This document shows positions 46,765-57,420 of a DNA stretch of 64,000 nucleotides, piece after piece; the stretch's first letter is position 1; every line of letters begins with the position of its first letter. Location of the stretch: the NCBI GenBank assembly GCA_951812305.1, contig CATOSB010000012.1, positions 81,591-145,590 of the forward strand, given 5' to 3'. Below the pieces are notes generated by a model, which ran no database searches, was not told where the DNA came from, and worked only from the letters and a program-made list of their open reading frames with translations. This DNA is from an uncultured Paracoccaceae bacterium. GTDB lineage: Bacteria; Pseudomonadota; Alphaproteobacteria; Rhodobacterales; Rhodobacteraceae. Both the position numbers and the translations under genes were made by a program.

Positions 46765-46985
46765 CGCGACAAAGCGCCCGTGCATGGCTGGTCTCCTGGC
46801 TTCGTGGGTCGATGCGGTTCCGTCGCCTTCCCGGGGTGTTGGCCCCAGTGGCACTTGACGGGCGCTCGCCACGAACAGTCGCGGGGGCGGCTTTGGCAGT
46901 CGGTCCCTGTTTGGGTCACCGATCCCAAATTCCCAATTAGCGCCTTTCGAGCTTTGGCTCGGTTACGGGCACCATGCGAGAAGCA
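46765..46985 (-). ncRNA. cobalamin riboswitch
   Basis: Minus strand has GAAGCCAGGAGACCAGCC B12 box and CAGTGGGGCC/GGGAAGGCG conserved pieces upstream of hupE-like gene. Confidence 0.9.
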
Positions 46986-47155
46986 TTTGGCGCGGAATCA
47001 TCTGTGAGGTCAAGGCGGATTGCGACCGCTGCCAGTTCATTCGCGGCCGGGCCCGTTTTGAACCCAGTATTCCCGATATCTTGTGGATAACTGGCGCGAT
47101 CACGCTATATCAGGGGTCTTTTCGTTGACTTGCCCCCCGGCCTTCAGGGTAATTA

Positions 47156-50100
47156 GTGCAGTCAAGAATCAAGCGGGCAGGCAGTTTGCGGTTTTCGCGT
47201 CTTAAGTTGAACGGTTTCAAAAGCTTCGTCGATCCCACCGATCTGGTGATCGCCGACGGCCTGACCGGCGTTGTCGGGCCGAATGGCTGTGGCAAGTCCA
47301 ATCTGCTGGAGGCGTTGCGCTGGGCGATGGGGGAAAACCGCCCAACCTCCATGCGCGGGTCGGGCATGGAGGATGTGATATTTGCCGGGGCGGCCACGCG
47401 GCCCGCGCGCAACTTCGCCGAAGTTTCGATCCATATCGACAACGAAGACCGGCTGGCACCGGCGGGATTTAACGAGAGCGACCAGCTGGAAATCGTGCGC
47501 CGGATTACCCGAGATGCGGGGTCTGCGTTCAAGGTCAACACCAAAGATGCGCGCGCGCGCGATGTGCAGATGTTATTCGCCGATGCTTCCACTGGCGCGC
47601 ATTCGCCCGCGTTGGTGCGGCAGGGGCAGATTGCCGAGTTGATCAACGCCAAACCGCGCGCACGCCGGCGCATTCTGGAAGAAGCGGCGGGGATTTCGGG
47701 GCTGTATCAGCGGCGCCATGAGGCGGAACTAAAGCTGAATGGTGCGGAACAAAACCTGTTGCGCGTTGATGACGTGATCGAGCAGCTGGCAGCGCAATTG
47801 GCACAATTGGCGAAACAGGCGCGACAGGCGAAACGGTACCGGGCGATCGGGGATGAACTGCGCAAGGCGGAAGGCATGTTGCTTTATCGTCGCTGGCGTG
47901 AAGCGGATGCGGCAAGGGCGGAGGCAAGCGGTGCATTGCGTGAGGCGTCGACCGCGACGGGAGAAGCGGAGCGCGCAGCATTGGCTGCAGGCAATGCGCG
48001 GGAAGAGGCGGAGAACGCCGTACCGCCAATGCGCGAAGAAGAGGCCGTAGCCGCCGCGATCTTGCAGCGCGTTCTTGTCGAACGTGACCGGTTGGCAGAC
48101 GAGGAAAAGCGGGCGCAGCAGTCGATTGACACTTTGGTCGCACGGATCAACCAGCTTGGGCGGGATCTGGAACGCGAGGCGGCGTTAAACCATGATGCGG
48201 GCGAAACCATTTCGCGATTGCGGGATGAAGAGGCCGACCTGCGCGACGCGGGCGAGGGGTTTGAAGAGTCGCTGGCAAGGGCAGAAACGGAGGCTCGTGA
48301 GGCGGCAACTACCTTGCAGGAACAGGAAGCCAATCATTCACGGCTGACGGAAGACACCGCGAGACTAACGGCACTGCATCAATCGGCCCAGCGACGGATG
48401 CAGGACAGCCAGAAAACGCTAGAGCGGTCTGAGGCGGGTGCAGCTGATGCCAAATCCTCGTTGCAAACTGCCAGAACCACGCAGTCGGCAGCCAAGGCTG
48501 CGCTGGAAAGTTCACAACAGCAACATGAGCAGGCGGCGAAAGCGGCGGAGGACGCTGAGGCCGCATTGGCGAAGGCAGATCAGGATCGCGCTGACGCACA
48601 GGCGAAAGAGGCCGATGCGCGCGCTGGACGCTCCGAAGCGGAGGGCGAGGTCACTGCGTTGAATGCGGAGGTGACGGCGCTGGCACGGCTGGTAGAGCGG
48701 GATACGGCGGAAGGTGGGCAGGTTCTGGACGATCTGCGCGTATCAACCGGCTACGAAAAGGCGCTGGGCGCGGCGTTGTCGGATGATTTGCGTGCGCCTG
48801 CGGTAAGCCGGGAGGCACGGTCAGGATGGGCGCCGTTGCCCGCATACTCCAAACCACAGGCATTGCCGGAAGGCATCAAGTCGCTATCGAATTACGTGTC
48901 TGTGCCCGAAGTGCTGGCGCGTCGGATTGGGCAGGTCGGGTTGGTCGACCCGGTGGACGGTGCGCGGTTGCAATCGGAATTGCTTCCGGGGCAAAGGCTG
49001 GTCAGCATCGAGGGCGATCTTTGGCGCTGGGATGGGTTTCGTGCTGGCGCAGAGGATGCGCCTTCAGCGGCTGCGTTGCGGCTGCAACAGCTAAACCGGC
49101 TGGAAGAACTGAAGCAGGAATTGGTATCGGCGACCGCCAGGGCAGACGGCGCGACACAAGCGCATGATGTGTTGAAAGCGGAGTTGATTGACTTAACGGA
49201 TATCGACACGAAAGCGCGTGAAGACCGGCGAAACGCAGATACAGCAATGGCCGATGCCAGCCGTGCGTTAAGTAAGGCAGAGGCTGACAGCAACATTGGC
49301 GCTGGCAGGGTTGAAAGCCTTGGGCTTGCCGTGAAGCGACATGAGGATGAGGCAACAGAAGCGCGCTCTGCGGCACGTGAGGCAGAAGCGGCCCTGGCTG
49401 ATCTGGGCGATGTCGATGCCGCGCGGGCAACGGTCGAAGAAGCCAAGATGGGCGTGGAAGCTGCGCGTATCGCGATGATGTCGCGCCGCGCATCGCTTGA
49501 TGAGTTGCGCCATGCGGGCGAAGCCCGCGAAAAGCGAATGCGCGCCGTGCTCGCAGAGTTGGAAACCTGGCAGACGCGATTGGAAAACGCTGACGCGCGA
49601 ATGAACGAACTGTCAGATCGTCGCGAGGGATCCGAGGCAGAGTTGCAGGTCGCGCAAAAAGCACCGGAAAGGATCGCAACAAACCGCGAAGCGCTGGCTG
49701 GCAAGATTACCGATGCCGAGAAACGGCGCAGCAAGGCGGCGGATGATCTTTCAGTTGCAGAAATGACATTGCGAACGGCCGTGGCCGATGAACGCGACGC
49801 CGAGCGTCGTGCAGGCGAAGCGCGTGAAGCGCGTGCCGTGGCAGAAGCGCGCTCAGACGCGGCGTTGGAGGCCGTTCAAACAGCTACGGCGCGGATTGCG
49901 GAGGCAGAAGAGGGATCGCCAGAGGCGTTGCTGACCCGGTTGGAGGTCGAGCCGGCTCGGATGCCGTCGGCTGAACGGATCGAGAATGACGTCAATCGCC
50001 TTAAGCGCCAGCGCGAGGCGCTGGGTGCCGTGAATTTGCGGGCGGAAGAGGACGCGCGCGAAGTGCAGGAAGAGCACGACGTACTGGTCAACGAAAAATC

Positions 50101-50641
50101 CGATCTGGAGGAAGCTATCCGCAAGTTGCGCTCTGGCATCAATACATTGAACCGCGAGGGGCGGGAACGCCTGCTGACCGCTTTTGAGCAGGTAAACAGC
50201 AATTTCACGCTGCTGTTTCGGCACTTATTCGGTGGCGGTGAGGCTAACTTGGTGTTGGTTGAGTCTGACGATCCGCTGGAGGCGGGTCTCGAGATCATGT
50301 GCCAGCCACCAGGAAAGAAACTGTCGACGCTTTCGTTGCTGTCCGGTGGGGAACAGACTCTAACAGCGCTCGCCCTGATCTTTGCCGTTTTCCTTGCAAA
50401 CCCGGCGCCAATCTGTGTGCTCGACGAAGTCGACGCACCGCTGGATGACGCAAACGTCAACAGGTTCTGCGACCTGCTGGATGAGATGACGCGGCGCACC
50501 GACACCCGATTTCTGATCATCACCCACCACGCGGTGACGATGAGCCGGATGGATCGCCTGTTCGGGGTCACGATGGCGGAACAGGGGGTCAGTCAGTTGG
50601 TCTCTGTCGATCTGAAAAAAGCCGAACAATTGGTTGCTTAG
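47156..50641 (+). CDS. smc: chromosome segregation protein SMC
   Basis: LNGFKSFVDPTDLVIADGLTGVVGPNGCGKSNLLEALRWAMGE…LSLLSGGEQTLTALALIFAVFLANPAPICVLDEVDAPLDDANVNRFC. Confidence 0.96.
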   Translation: MQSRIKRAGSLRFSRLKLNGFKSFVDPTDLVIADGLTGVVGPNGCGKSNLLEALRWAMGENRPTSMRGSGMEDVIFAGAATRPARNFAEVSIHIDNEDRLAPAGFNESDQLEIVRRITRDAGSAFKVNTKDARARDVQMLFADASTGAHSPALVRQGQIAELINAKPRARRRILEEAAGISGLYQRRHEAELKLNGAEQNLLRVDDVIEQLAAQLAQLAKQARQAKRYRAIGDELRKAEGMLLYRRWREADAARAEASGALREASTATGEAERAALAAGNAREEAENAVPPMREEEAVAAAILQRVLVERDRLADEEKRAQQSIDTLVARINQLGRDLEREAALNHDAGETISRLRDEEADLRDAGEGFEESLARAETEAREAATTLQEQEANHSRLTEDTARLTALHQSAQRRMQDSQKTLERSEAGAADAKSSLQTARTTQSAAKAALESSQQQHEQAAKAAEDAEAALAKADQDRADAQAKEADARAGRSEAEGEVTALNAEVTALARLVERDTAEGGQVLDDLRVSTGYEKALGAALSDDLRAPAVSREARSGWAPLPAYSKPQALPEGIKSLSNYVSVPEVLARRIGQVGLVDPVDGARLQSELLPGQRLVSIEGDLWRWDGFRAGAEDAPSAAALRLQQLNRLEELKQELVSATARADGATQAHDVLKAELIDLTDIDTKAREDRRNADTAMADASRALSKAEADSNIGAGRVESLGLAVKRHEDEATEARSAAREAEAALADLGDVDAARATVEEAKMGVEAARIAMMSRRASLDELRHAGEAREKRMRAVLAELETWQTRLENADARMNELSDRREGSEAELQVAQKAPERIATNREALAGKITDAEKRRSKAADDLSVAEMTLRTAVADERDAERRAGEAREARAVAEARSDAALEAVQTATARIAEAEEGSPEALLTRLEVEPARMPSAERIENDVNRLKRQREALGAVNLRAEEDAREVQEEHDVLVNEKSDLEEAIRKLRSGINTLNREGRERLLTAFEQVNSNFTLLFRHLFGGGEANLVLVESDDPLEAGLEIMCQPPGKKLSTLSLLSGGEQTLTALALIFAVFLANPAPICVLDEVDAPLDDANVNRFCDLLDEMTRRTDTRFLIITHHAVTMSRMDRLFGVTMAEQGVSQLVSVDLKKAEQLVA

Positions 50642-50731
50642 AGGCCCGGTCCGGTTCGAAACGCCGTCGCGTAAGCGTGATGTGTGAAATATCCAATTTG
50701 CGATAGGGTTGGCGGAACAGCGGAGATTTTC

Positions 50732-51100
50732 ATGCGCGCCTTTGCCCTCATCCCGATTCTGTTCGCGACTTCGCTTGATGCTCAACAGTCACCGCGAAGT
50801 GGCGACACACTGCTTGATCAATCTGCGCTAACCGAGTTGCTGCGCGGGCAGGAAATTGAATTCTATACCGGTGGTCTGGCGGAGTATTACGCTGATGGCA
50901 GCTACTCCTACCGATATGCGTTGGGCGGGGAGCGCGTCATGGGTGTTTATGAATTCCGCGACGACAGCTTTGTTTGCACGGTGTTCAATAACGGGTTCGA
51001 CCGGTGCGACTTGGTCGTGCAATCCGGCGAACGCACGGTGATGGTGGTCGAAAATGGCGAACGCTATCCGATCAAATTCATCAATCCGATGCCGGAATAG
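50732..51100 (+). CDS. exported hypothetical protein
   Basis: Signal-peptide-like N-terminus MRAFALIPILFATSLDAQ. Confidence 0.7.
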   Translation: MRAFALIPILFATSLDAQQSPRSGDTLLDQSALTELLRGQEIEFYTGGLAEYYADGSYSYRYALGGERVMGVYEFRDDSFVCTVFNNGFDRCDLVVQSGERTVMVVENGERYPIKFINPMPE

Positions 51101-52345
51101 TCACACGGCAGCCCGTTGCGCCAAGGGTTGCTCTTTCACCGGCAGATGCACAATCGCGCTGAATGCGCCTACTGCCACACCGACCCACCAGACCGCAGTG
51201 TAGTCGCCATATGCATCATACATCCGACCACCCAACCAGACGCCAAGGAAGCTGCCCAACTGGTGGCTGAAGAACACAATGCCATAGAGTGTGCCCATGT
51301 AGCGTAGCCCGTAGATATAGGCGACGAGGCCGGAAGTCAGCGGGACGGTCGCCAACCACAGTGAACCCATGACGACCGAAAAAATGATGACGCTTGTCGG
51401 AGTGATCGGGAAGTAGATGAAGATTGCTGCAGCCAGCGCGCGGCAGGTATAAATCCCCGCCAACAGGTATTTCTTGGTGTATCGTTTGCCCAGCCAACCC
51501 GCCGTCAGAGTGCCCGCGATATTGGCCAGCCCAATGAGCGAAATTGCGACAGCGCCAAGCGCCGATGTGCTTGTAATGCCGATGGAGGCAAGGGTACCGG
51601 ATGGGTCAATTGGCCCACACATTTCGGTAATCATCGCCGGGAAGTGGGCGGTAACGAAGGCAAGCTGATACCCGCAGGAAAAGAAGCCGAGAAAGATCAG
51701 CGTGTAGGTCGGGTCGCGGAATGCCTTCTTGAGAATCCCGCTAAGGCTTTCTTCTAGCTCGGCCTTACTTGCAATTTCAGGCGCCCGGATCATGGGAAGG
51801 ACGGCAAGCGATGCCAGTACGGCGACCGCAAAGACCACGAATACCGATTGCCACGGCATGATCGTCAAAAGATATTCGGCCATTGGCGCGCCAATCACCT
51901 GCCCGCCGGAGCCGGCGGCGGTGACGATGGCCAGCGCCATCGAACGATTTTCGTCACTTGCCGCGCGCCCCACAACCGCCAGCAGCACACCGAACCCTGT
52001 TCCGGCAACACCAAAGCCCACCAGAACCTCCAGCCCCCAATGTTGGACAGGCGTCGTGGCAAGGGATGACAGTACAAGTCCGGCAGCATAGATAAACGCG
52101 CCAAGGACCAGCGCCTTGCGGTCACCGACCTTCTCTGCAATTGCGCCGAAAATCGGCTGGCCGATACCCCAGGCGAGGTTTTGAATAGCAATTGCCATCG
52201 AGAATTCAGCGCGCAGCCAGCCGAACTCTTCGGCGATCGGAATTTGGAACACACCGAACGACGCACGGATCGCAAAACTGATCAGAATGATAATGCAGCC
52301 GCCGATCAGAACCGGCGTTATCAGAGGGGATCGCTCTGTGGTCAT
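51101..52345 (-). CDS. MFS transporter
   Basis: 12-TM MFS pattern, GWLRAEFSMAIAIQNLAWGIGQPIFGAIAEKVGDRKAL. Confidence 0.9.
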   Translation of the reverse strand: MTTERSPLITPVLIGGCIIILISFAIRASFGVFQIPIAEEFGWLRAEFSMAIAIQNLAWGIGQPIFGAIAEKVGDRKALVLGAFIYAAGLVLSSLATTPVQHWGLEVLVGFGVAGTGFGVLLAVVGRAASDENRSMALAIVTAAGSGGQVIGAPMAEYLLTIMPWQSVFVVFAVAVLASLAVLPMIRAPEIASKAELEESLSGILKKAFRDPTYTLIFLGFFSCGYQLAFVTAHFPAMITEMCGPIDPSGTLASIGITSTSALGAVAISLIGLANIAGTLTAGWLGKRYTKKYLLAGIYTCRALAAAIFIYFPITPTSVIIFSVVMGSLWLATVPLTSGLVAYIYGLRYMGTLYGIVFFSHQLGSFLGVWLGGRMYDAYGDYTAVWWVGVAVGAFSAIVHLPVKEQPLAQRAAV

Positions 52346-52459
52346 GGGGCCTCGCGCTCGTCGCAAAACGCTCTGCCAATTTCACAACGGGGTCAAATCG
52401 AATTTTGTGAGGCACAAGATCATCTTTTCTTATGTCGTCTCGCCGATTATCCGGGTGTC

Positions 52460-53539
52460 ATGGGGCACGTGATGCAGGACATATACGCCGCGCAGGTGGC
52501 CGACGGCGTGATCAGCGATGATCCCGCGCAGCGGGGCGTATTGCCGTTGCTTGAAAACATCCGGGTGCATTTCGCAAACCTGCCCGAAGGCGGCGGGTTG
52601 CTGGCATCGCTGTTTTCCAAAGCACCACAGCCGCCAAAGGGTATTTACATTTGGGGCGGGGTCGGGCGCGGAAAATCGTTTCTGATGGACATGTTCTTTG
52701 ATGCCGTTCCGACCGAGGGCAAACGGCGCGTCCATTTCCACGCCTTCATGCAGGAAATTCACAGCGGCATGAACGAAGTCCGTAGAACCGGTGCGGACGA
52801 TGCGCTGAAACCCGTGGCGGACAGGGTCGCAGATGACGTGCGACTTCTGTGTTTTGACGAGATGCAGATCACCGACATCACTGATGCGATGATCGTTGGA
52901 CGGCTTTTTGAGGCGTTGATCGGCGCTGGTGTGGTAATTGTGACGACTTCAAACCGCACGCCTGATGATCTTTATAAGGACGGGCTGAACCGGCAATTGT
53001 TTCTGCCATTCATCGATTTTCTGAAAGAACGTCTGGTGGTGCATGAACTGACATCGCAAACCGACTACCGTAAGGAGAAATTGAGCGGTTCGGATGTGTA
53101 TTTTCACCCGGCGAATGCGGCAGCCCGTGATGCAATCGATTCGATCTGGCAGGAACTGACGGGCGGAGTTACGCAAGGCCTGGTCCTGCATGTAAAGGGT
53201 CGCGAAATTGTGCTTTCCGACCATCTGAACGGTGTGGCGCGGGCGCCGTTCTGGGAATTGTGCGGCAAACCCCTTGGTGCGGCGGATTATCTGTCGCTGG
53301 TGCAGAATGTGCGTGTATTGCTGTTGGAAGATGTGCCGCGCCTGAGCCGATCAAACTTCAACGAGGCGCGCCGTTTCGTAACGCTGATTGACACACTCTA
53401 CGAAGGTAAGGTGCGGTTGATCATGTCAGCAGCGGACATTCCAGAACGGCTTTACGTCGAGGGCGAAGGCAGTTTTGAATTTGAACGCACCGCCAGCCGG
53501 TTGCGCGAAATGCAGGGTGCCGACTGGGGCAAGGAGTGA
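52460..53539 (+). CDS. zapE: cell division protein ZapE (AFG1-like ATPase)
   Basis: KGIYIWGGVGRGKSFLMDMFFDAVPTEGKRRVHFHAFMQEIH…LCFDEMQITDITDAMI. Confidence 0.93.
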   Translation: MGHVMQDIYAAQVADGVISDDPAQRGVLPLLENIRVHFANLPEGGGLLASLFSKAPQPPKGIYIWGGVGRGKSFLMDMFFDAVPTEGKRRVHFHAFMQEIHSGMNEVRRTGADDALKPVADRVADDVRLLCFDEMQITDITDAMIVGRLFEALIGAGVVIVTTSNRTPDDLYKDGLNRQLFLPFIDFLKERLVVHELTSQTDYRKEKLSGSDVYFHPANAAARDAIDSIWQELTGGVTQGLVLHVKGREIVLSDHLNGVARAPFWELCGKPLGAADYLSLVQNVRVLLLEDVPRLSRSNFNEARRFVTLIDTLYEGKVRLIMSAADIPERLYVEGEGSFEFERTASRLREMQGADWGKE

Positions 53540-54087
53540 TGCGGGCCTTTGTCGCGATTCCGATCCCGGAAGAGCAGGTCGCAGCGTTGGAAAGATTGCG
53601 GGACGCATTGCCGGTGGGGCGAAAGGTAAATTCCGAAGGATTGCACATCACGCTGGCCTTTCTGGATGAGCAAACGCAGGCAACTCTATCTGCGCTGGAC
53701 GGCGAGTTGCGTGGCGTCTCGGTACCGGAATTTGAGGTTCGCCTGCGCGGTGTTGATGTGTTTGGCGGAAAGGAGCCGCGCCTGATCTGGGTTGGTGCGG
53801 ACGGCGGCGAAGCGCTGGTTGGATTGCGGAAATCTGTCCGCGATGTGGCCCGGCAAATTGGCATTTACTTGCCGCGAGAGCGGTACCGTCCGCATGTGAC
53901 CCTGGCACGGTTCCGCAAAGGTCTGCGCCCGGAAGAGAGCGGAAAGATCGGGACGTATCTTGTTGAATATGGCGGCTTCAGTTGCCCGGCATTTCAGGTG
54001 AATGGATTTGCGCTTTATCGCTCAGTGCTAACAGAGACCGGCGCGGTTTACACAGTGCTGGCAGAGTATCCGCTAGGCTCAATGTAG
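53536..54087 (+). CDS. thpR: RNA 2',3'-cyclic phosphodiesterase
   Basis: MMRAFVAIPIPEEQ…EGLHITLAFLDE…YRPHVTLARFRKG HxTx motifs. Confidence 0.9.
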   Translation: MMRAFVAIPIPEEQVAALERLRDALPVGRKVNSEGLHITLAFLDEQTQATLSALDGELRGVSVPEFEVRLRGVDVFGGKEPRLIWVGADGGEALVGLRKSVRDVARQIGIYLPRERYRPHVTLARFRKGLRPEESGKIGTYLVEYGGFSCPAFQVNGFALYRSVLTETGAVYTVLAEYPLGSM

Positions 54088-54217
54088 GACATAATTACAT
54101 TGGTGGAATGCAGGTTCGTGGGAGCGATTGTGTGTAGCTCTTCGCACATTATGCATCAGGTTAGGGCATCGACAAATCGTGGCAATTGGCAAACGATCTG
54201 TCGGAAACTCAGGCTCT

Positions 54218-55492
54218 TCACCCGTTCTCTGTAAGGACGGACCCGGCCAGATAGAGTGAACCGCAAATCAGGATGCGCGCGTTCGGGCATTCCGCGACGA
54301 TGGCGTTGACACCGTCGGCGACATTATCAGCCACATTAGAAGAAATCCCGACAGACTGGGCAGCCGCGACAGTGTCTTCGGCAGGAAGCGTTGCTGTTGC
54401 ATTAGGAATGGTCACTCCAAGTAAACGCCGCACGAGCGCGGCAAGCGGGCGCATATAACCCGCAACATCCTTGGTGTTTTGCATACCTGTGATTAGATAG
54501 AGCGGACGATCCGACATGGTCGCCAGCGTTTCCGCAAGAACGACTCCGGCGGCCGGGTTATGGCCGCCGTCAAGATAAATTTCGGCACCCGGTGCTGAAT
54601 CGATCAATGGGCCTTTGCGCAACCTTTGCATCCGTGCCGGCCAATTGGCAACCGTGACGGCGCCTTCGCAGGCGGCTTCGTTGTAGCCAAGCGCGCGAAG
54701 AGCGGCGATGGCAGTTCCGGCGTTTTCGATCTGATGCGCGCCGGGAAGAATGGGCAGAGGCAGGTCGAGCAACCCGGTCTCATCCTTAAATACCAGACGG
54801 TCGTGTTCGTGGGCAACATGCCATTGCTGCCCGCGCGCAAACAGCGGCGCGCCCATTCTGGTTGCCTGACGCTCGATAACTTCAAGCCCGTCGTCGTCCT
54901 GTGCAGCCACAACACATTCCACTCCACGCTTGATGATGCCCGCTTTTTCAAAAGCGATTTCCGCAAGGGTGTCACCAAGGAATTGCTGGTGGTCGATGGA
55001 CACTGGAGTGATGACCGTCAGCACTGGATTATCGACAACATTTGTCGCGTCTAGCCGTCCGCCCAGCCCAACCTCCAACAACGTGTAATCAGCGGGCGTT
55101 CGGGTGAAAGCAAGGAGCGCCGCGCAGGTGGTAATCTCGAAATAGGTGATCTCCGCACCGCCATTAGCCTCATAACACTTATCCAGCACATCAATCAGTG
55201 CGGTTTCCGTGATCAGATCTCCGGCCAGCCGGATGCGTTCGTGAAAGCGAACAAGATGTGGCGATGTATAGGCGTGAACGGTTTTGCCGGCTGCTTCCAG
55301 CCCGGCACGGATCATCGCCTGAGTGGAGCCTTTGCCGTTCGTCCCGGCGATGTGGATCACTGGCGGCAGCTCATTCTGGGGATTGCCGATGGCGTCAAGC
55401 AGACGCCAGACGCGATCCAGCGACAGATCCATATACTTGGGATGAAGAGCGTTCATCCTGTCCAAGATGACGTCGGATGTTTTCGCGCTCAC
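54218..55492 (-). CDS. folC: folylpolyglutamate synthase/dihydrofolate synthase
   Basis: VIHIAGTNGKGSTQAMIRAGLEAAGKTVHAYTSPHLVRFHERIR…LLEVGLGGRLDATNVV. Confidence 0.94.
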   Translation of the reverse strand: MSAKTSDVILDRMNALHPKYMDLSLDRVWRLLDAIGNPQNELPPVIHIAGTNGKGSTQAMIRAGLEAAGKTVHAYTSPHLVRFHERIRLAGDLITETALIDVLDKCYEANGGAEITYFEITTCAALLAFTRTPADYTLLEVGLGGRLDATNVVDNPVLTVITPVSIDHQQFLGDTLAEIAFEKAGIIKRGVECVVAAQDDDGLEVIERQATRMGAPLFARGQQWHVAHEHDRLVFKDETGLLDLPLPILPGAHQIENAGTAIAALRALGYNEAACEGAVTVANWPARMQRLRKGPLIDSAPGAEIYLDGGHNPAAGVVLAETLATMSDRPLYLITGMQNTKDVAGYMRPLAALVRRLLGVTIPNATATLPAEDTVAAAQSVGISSNVADNVADGVNAIVAECPNARILICGSLYLAGSVLTENG

Positions 55493-56451
55493 GCCTTTTC
55501 AGGCTCCGCAGCATCGCCTGTCGATGCATCCAACGACGGCGTGGCAGTGTCGTCCGCGTTTTCCTCGTTTTCGGGTGGCGGCAGCTCGCCCTTCACCGCC
55601 GGCGGTTTGCCCAAAAGAATCCGCAGAATGGCGATCAGCTCGTCCTTGATCTTGTGGCGGTGCGAGACGCGGTCGAGCATCCCGTGATCCAGCAGATATT
55701 CGGCGCGCTGAAACCCCTCGGGCAGCTTTTCACGGATGGTCTGTTCAATCACGCGCGGTCCGGCAAAACAGATCAGCGCGTTGGGTTCTGCGATATGAAT
55801 GTCGCCAAGCATTGCGTAGCTTGCGGTAACACCGCCCGTGGTGGGGTGCGTCAGCACAACAATATAGGGAAGCCCTGCGTCCTTCACCATTTCAATGGCA
55901 ACCGTCGTACGCGGCATCTGCATGAGGCTAAGAATACCCTCCTGCATCCGCGCGCCACCGGCCGCAGAGAACAGAACCAGCGGCGCGTTTGCCTTCACTG
56001 CGGCTTCTGCGGCGGCAATAAGCGCATTGCCGACATACATGCCCATCGAGCCGCCCATAAATGAGAAATCCTGCGCAGCCGCGACAATGGTGGTCCGCCC
56101 CATCTCTCCCTGCGCGACCAGCATCGCCTCTGTCTCGCCAGTGGTCTTCTGGGCCGTTTTCATCCGGTCAGGGTAGCGTTTCTGGTCGCGAAATTTCAGC
56201 GGGTCTTCGATTGGCTGCTCTACGGCCACTTCCGCAAATGTGCCGCCATCAAACAGTGCCGCAAACCGTTCGCGAGGTGTGATCGCCATGTGATGATCAC
56301 AGCTTGTGCAGACAAACAGATTGTCACTTAATTCGCGGTGAAACAGCATCGTGCCGCATTCGGGGCATTTCTTCCAAAGGTTTTCCGGCACCTCGCGGCG
56401 CGAAAAGATCGAGTTGATGCGGGGCCGGACGTAGTTGGAAATCCAGTTCAT
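55489..56451 (-). CDS. accD: acetyl-CoA carboxylase carboxyltransferase beta subunit
   Basis: LWKKCPECGTMLFHRELSDNLFVCTSCDHHMAITPRERF…PLVLFSAAGGARMQEGILSLMQM. Confidence 0.96.
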   Translation of the reverse strand: MNWISNYVRPRINSIFSRREVPENLWKKCPECGTMLFHRELSDNLFVCTSCDHHMAITPRERFAALFDGGTFAEVAVEQPIEDPLKFRDQKRYPDRMKTAQKTTGETEAMLVAQGEMGRTTIVAAAQDFSFMGGSMGMYVGNALIAAAEAAVKANAPLVLFSAAGGARMQEGILSLMQMPRTTVAIEMVKDAGLPYIVVLTHPTTGGVTASYAMLGDIHIAEPNALICFAGPRVIEQTIREKLPEGFQRAEYLLDHGMLDRVSHRHKIKDELIAILRILLGKPPAVKGELPPPENEENADDTATPSLDASTGDAAEPEKA

Positions 56452-56515
56452 GCGCGGGCAAAGCCTTTTCGATGCGGTTGGGCGGTGAGATAAGGCGCAA
56501 GGGCAGGAATTGCAA

Positions 56516-57412
56516 TCAACGCCGCAACACCCGGCGCAGGATCAACCATGTGATTAATAGTGTTCCCATGTCGAGCCAGATAAGCCGCTGCATGATCGGA
56601 TTATCTGCACCATAAGGTGTTAGAAAAAGGGCGAGCCCGGGTAAGGTGCCATCAACGGCGATGATAAGGACGGCGAAGAAATTGTTGGCGAAATGCAGGC
56701 CCCACGCGGCCCCAAGACTGCCGGTTCGGGCGGTCAGATCAGCCGCAATAAAGCCAAACAGACCGGTGGCAAGCAAGATCAGCCAAAGGTTTTTGCCGCT
56801 GGTGTCAGGGTCATAGTGGGCAAGGCCGAAAAGTATACTTGGCACAAGCATCCAGATCAGCGCGGAAGAAAAACGCGCAGCAAGTTGCTGTTGCAGATAC
56901 CCGCGAAAGATCAGTTCTTCCGAAAGTGTTTGGATAAGCAGGCCGATCACGCCAATTGGAAGCAACACCAGCCAAATTCCAAAAGTCAGATTGGGAACCG
57001 CGTCGTAAAGGACGAACCAGATCGCAACTGTCAAACTATAGATAAATCCAGTTGTGACGGCGGTTTTTAAGAAATCGGGTAAGACCCTTGCGCGCGGCCC
57101 GAGCAGCGTATGAAATCGGCGTTTGTGCAGAAACCGGGCGACCAGCCAGGTGCCAATTGCCATACCTGAAAACGTAGCCAGTAAAACGAACATCTGTATC
57201 GGTTTTGTGGGGCTTGCAAAGCCTGCGGCAGCAGCAAGAGGGTCGTCGCCACCTGCCAGAAATGCATAACCGAAAATGATCGCCAGTGTGATACCGCCGT
57301 AGATCAGTGCAATCAGGCAAAGTCCGGCCAAGGTGCGCCAGATCTCTGCGCGTGGCCGCGCGGGATCGACAAACCTTTCGAAATCGGGCGTAGCTATCGA
57401 CGACATCGCCAC
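56516..57412 (-). CDS. CPBP family intramembrane metalloprotease
   Basis: QTLSEELIFRGYLQQQLAARF…PSILFGLAHYDP. Confidence 0.88.
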   Translation of the reverse strand: MAMSSIATPDFERFVDPARPRAEIWRTLAGLCLIALIYGGITLAIIFGYAFLAGGDDPLAAAAGFASPTKPIQMFVLLATFSGMAIGTWLVARFLHKRRFHTLLGPRARVLPDFLKTAVTTGFIYSLTVAIWFVLYDAVPNLTFGIWLVLLPIGVIGLLIQTLSEELIFRGYLQQQLAARFSSALIWMLVPSILFGLAHYDPDTSGKNLWLILLATGLFGFIAADLTARTGSLGAAWGLHFANNFFAVLIIAVDGTLPGLALFLTPYGADNPIMQRLIWLDMGTLLITWLILRRVLRR

Positions 57413-57420
57413 TCCCTAAG

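Noticed and set aside
47884-50571. Minus-strand ORFs over smc
   Set aside because: Serine/arginine-rich shadows of a coiled-coil gene.
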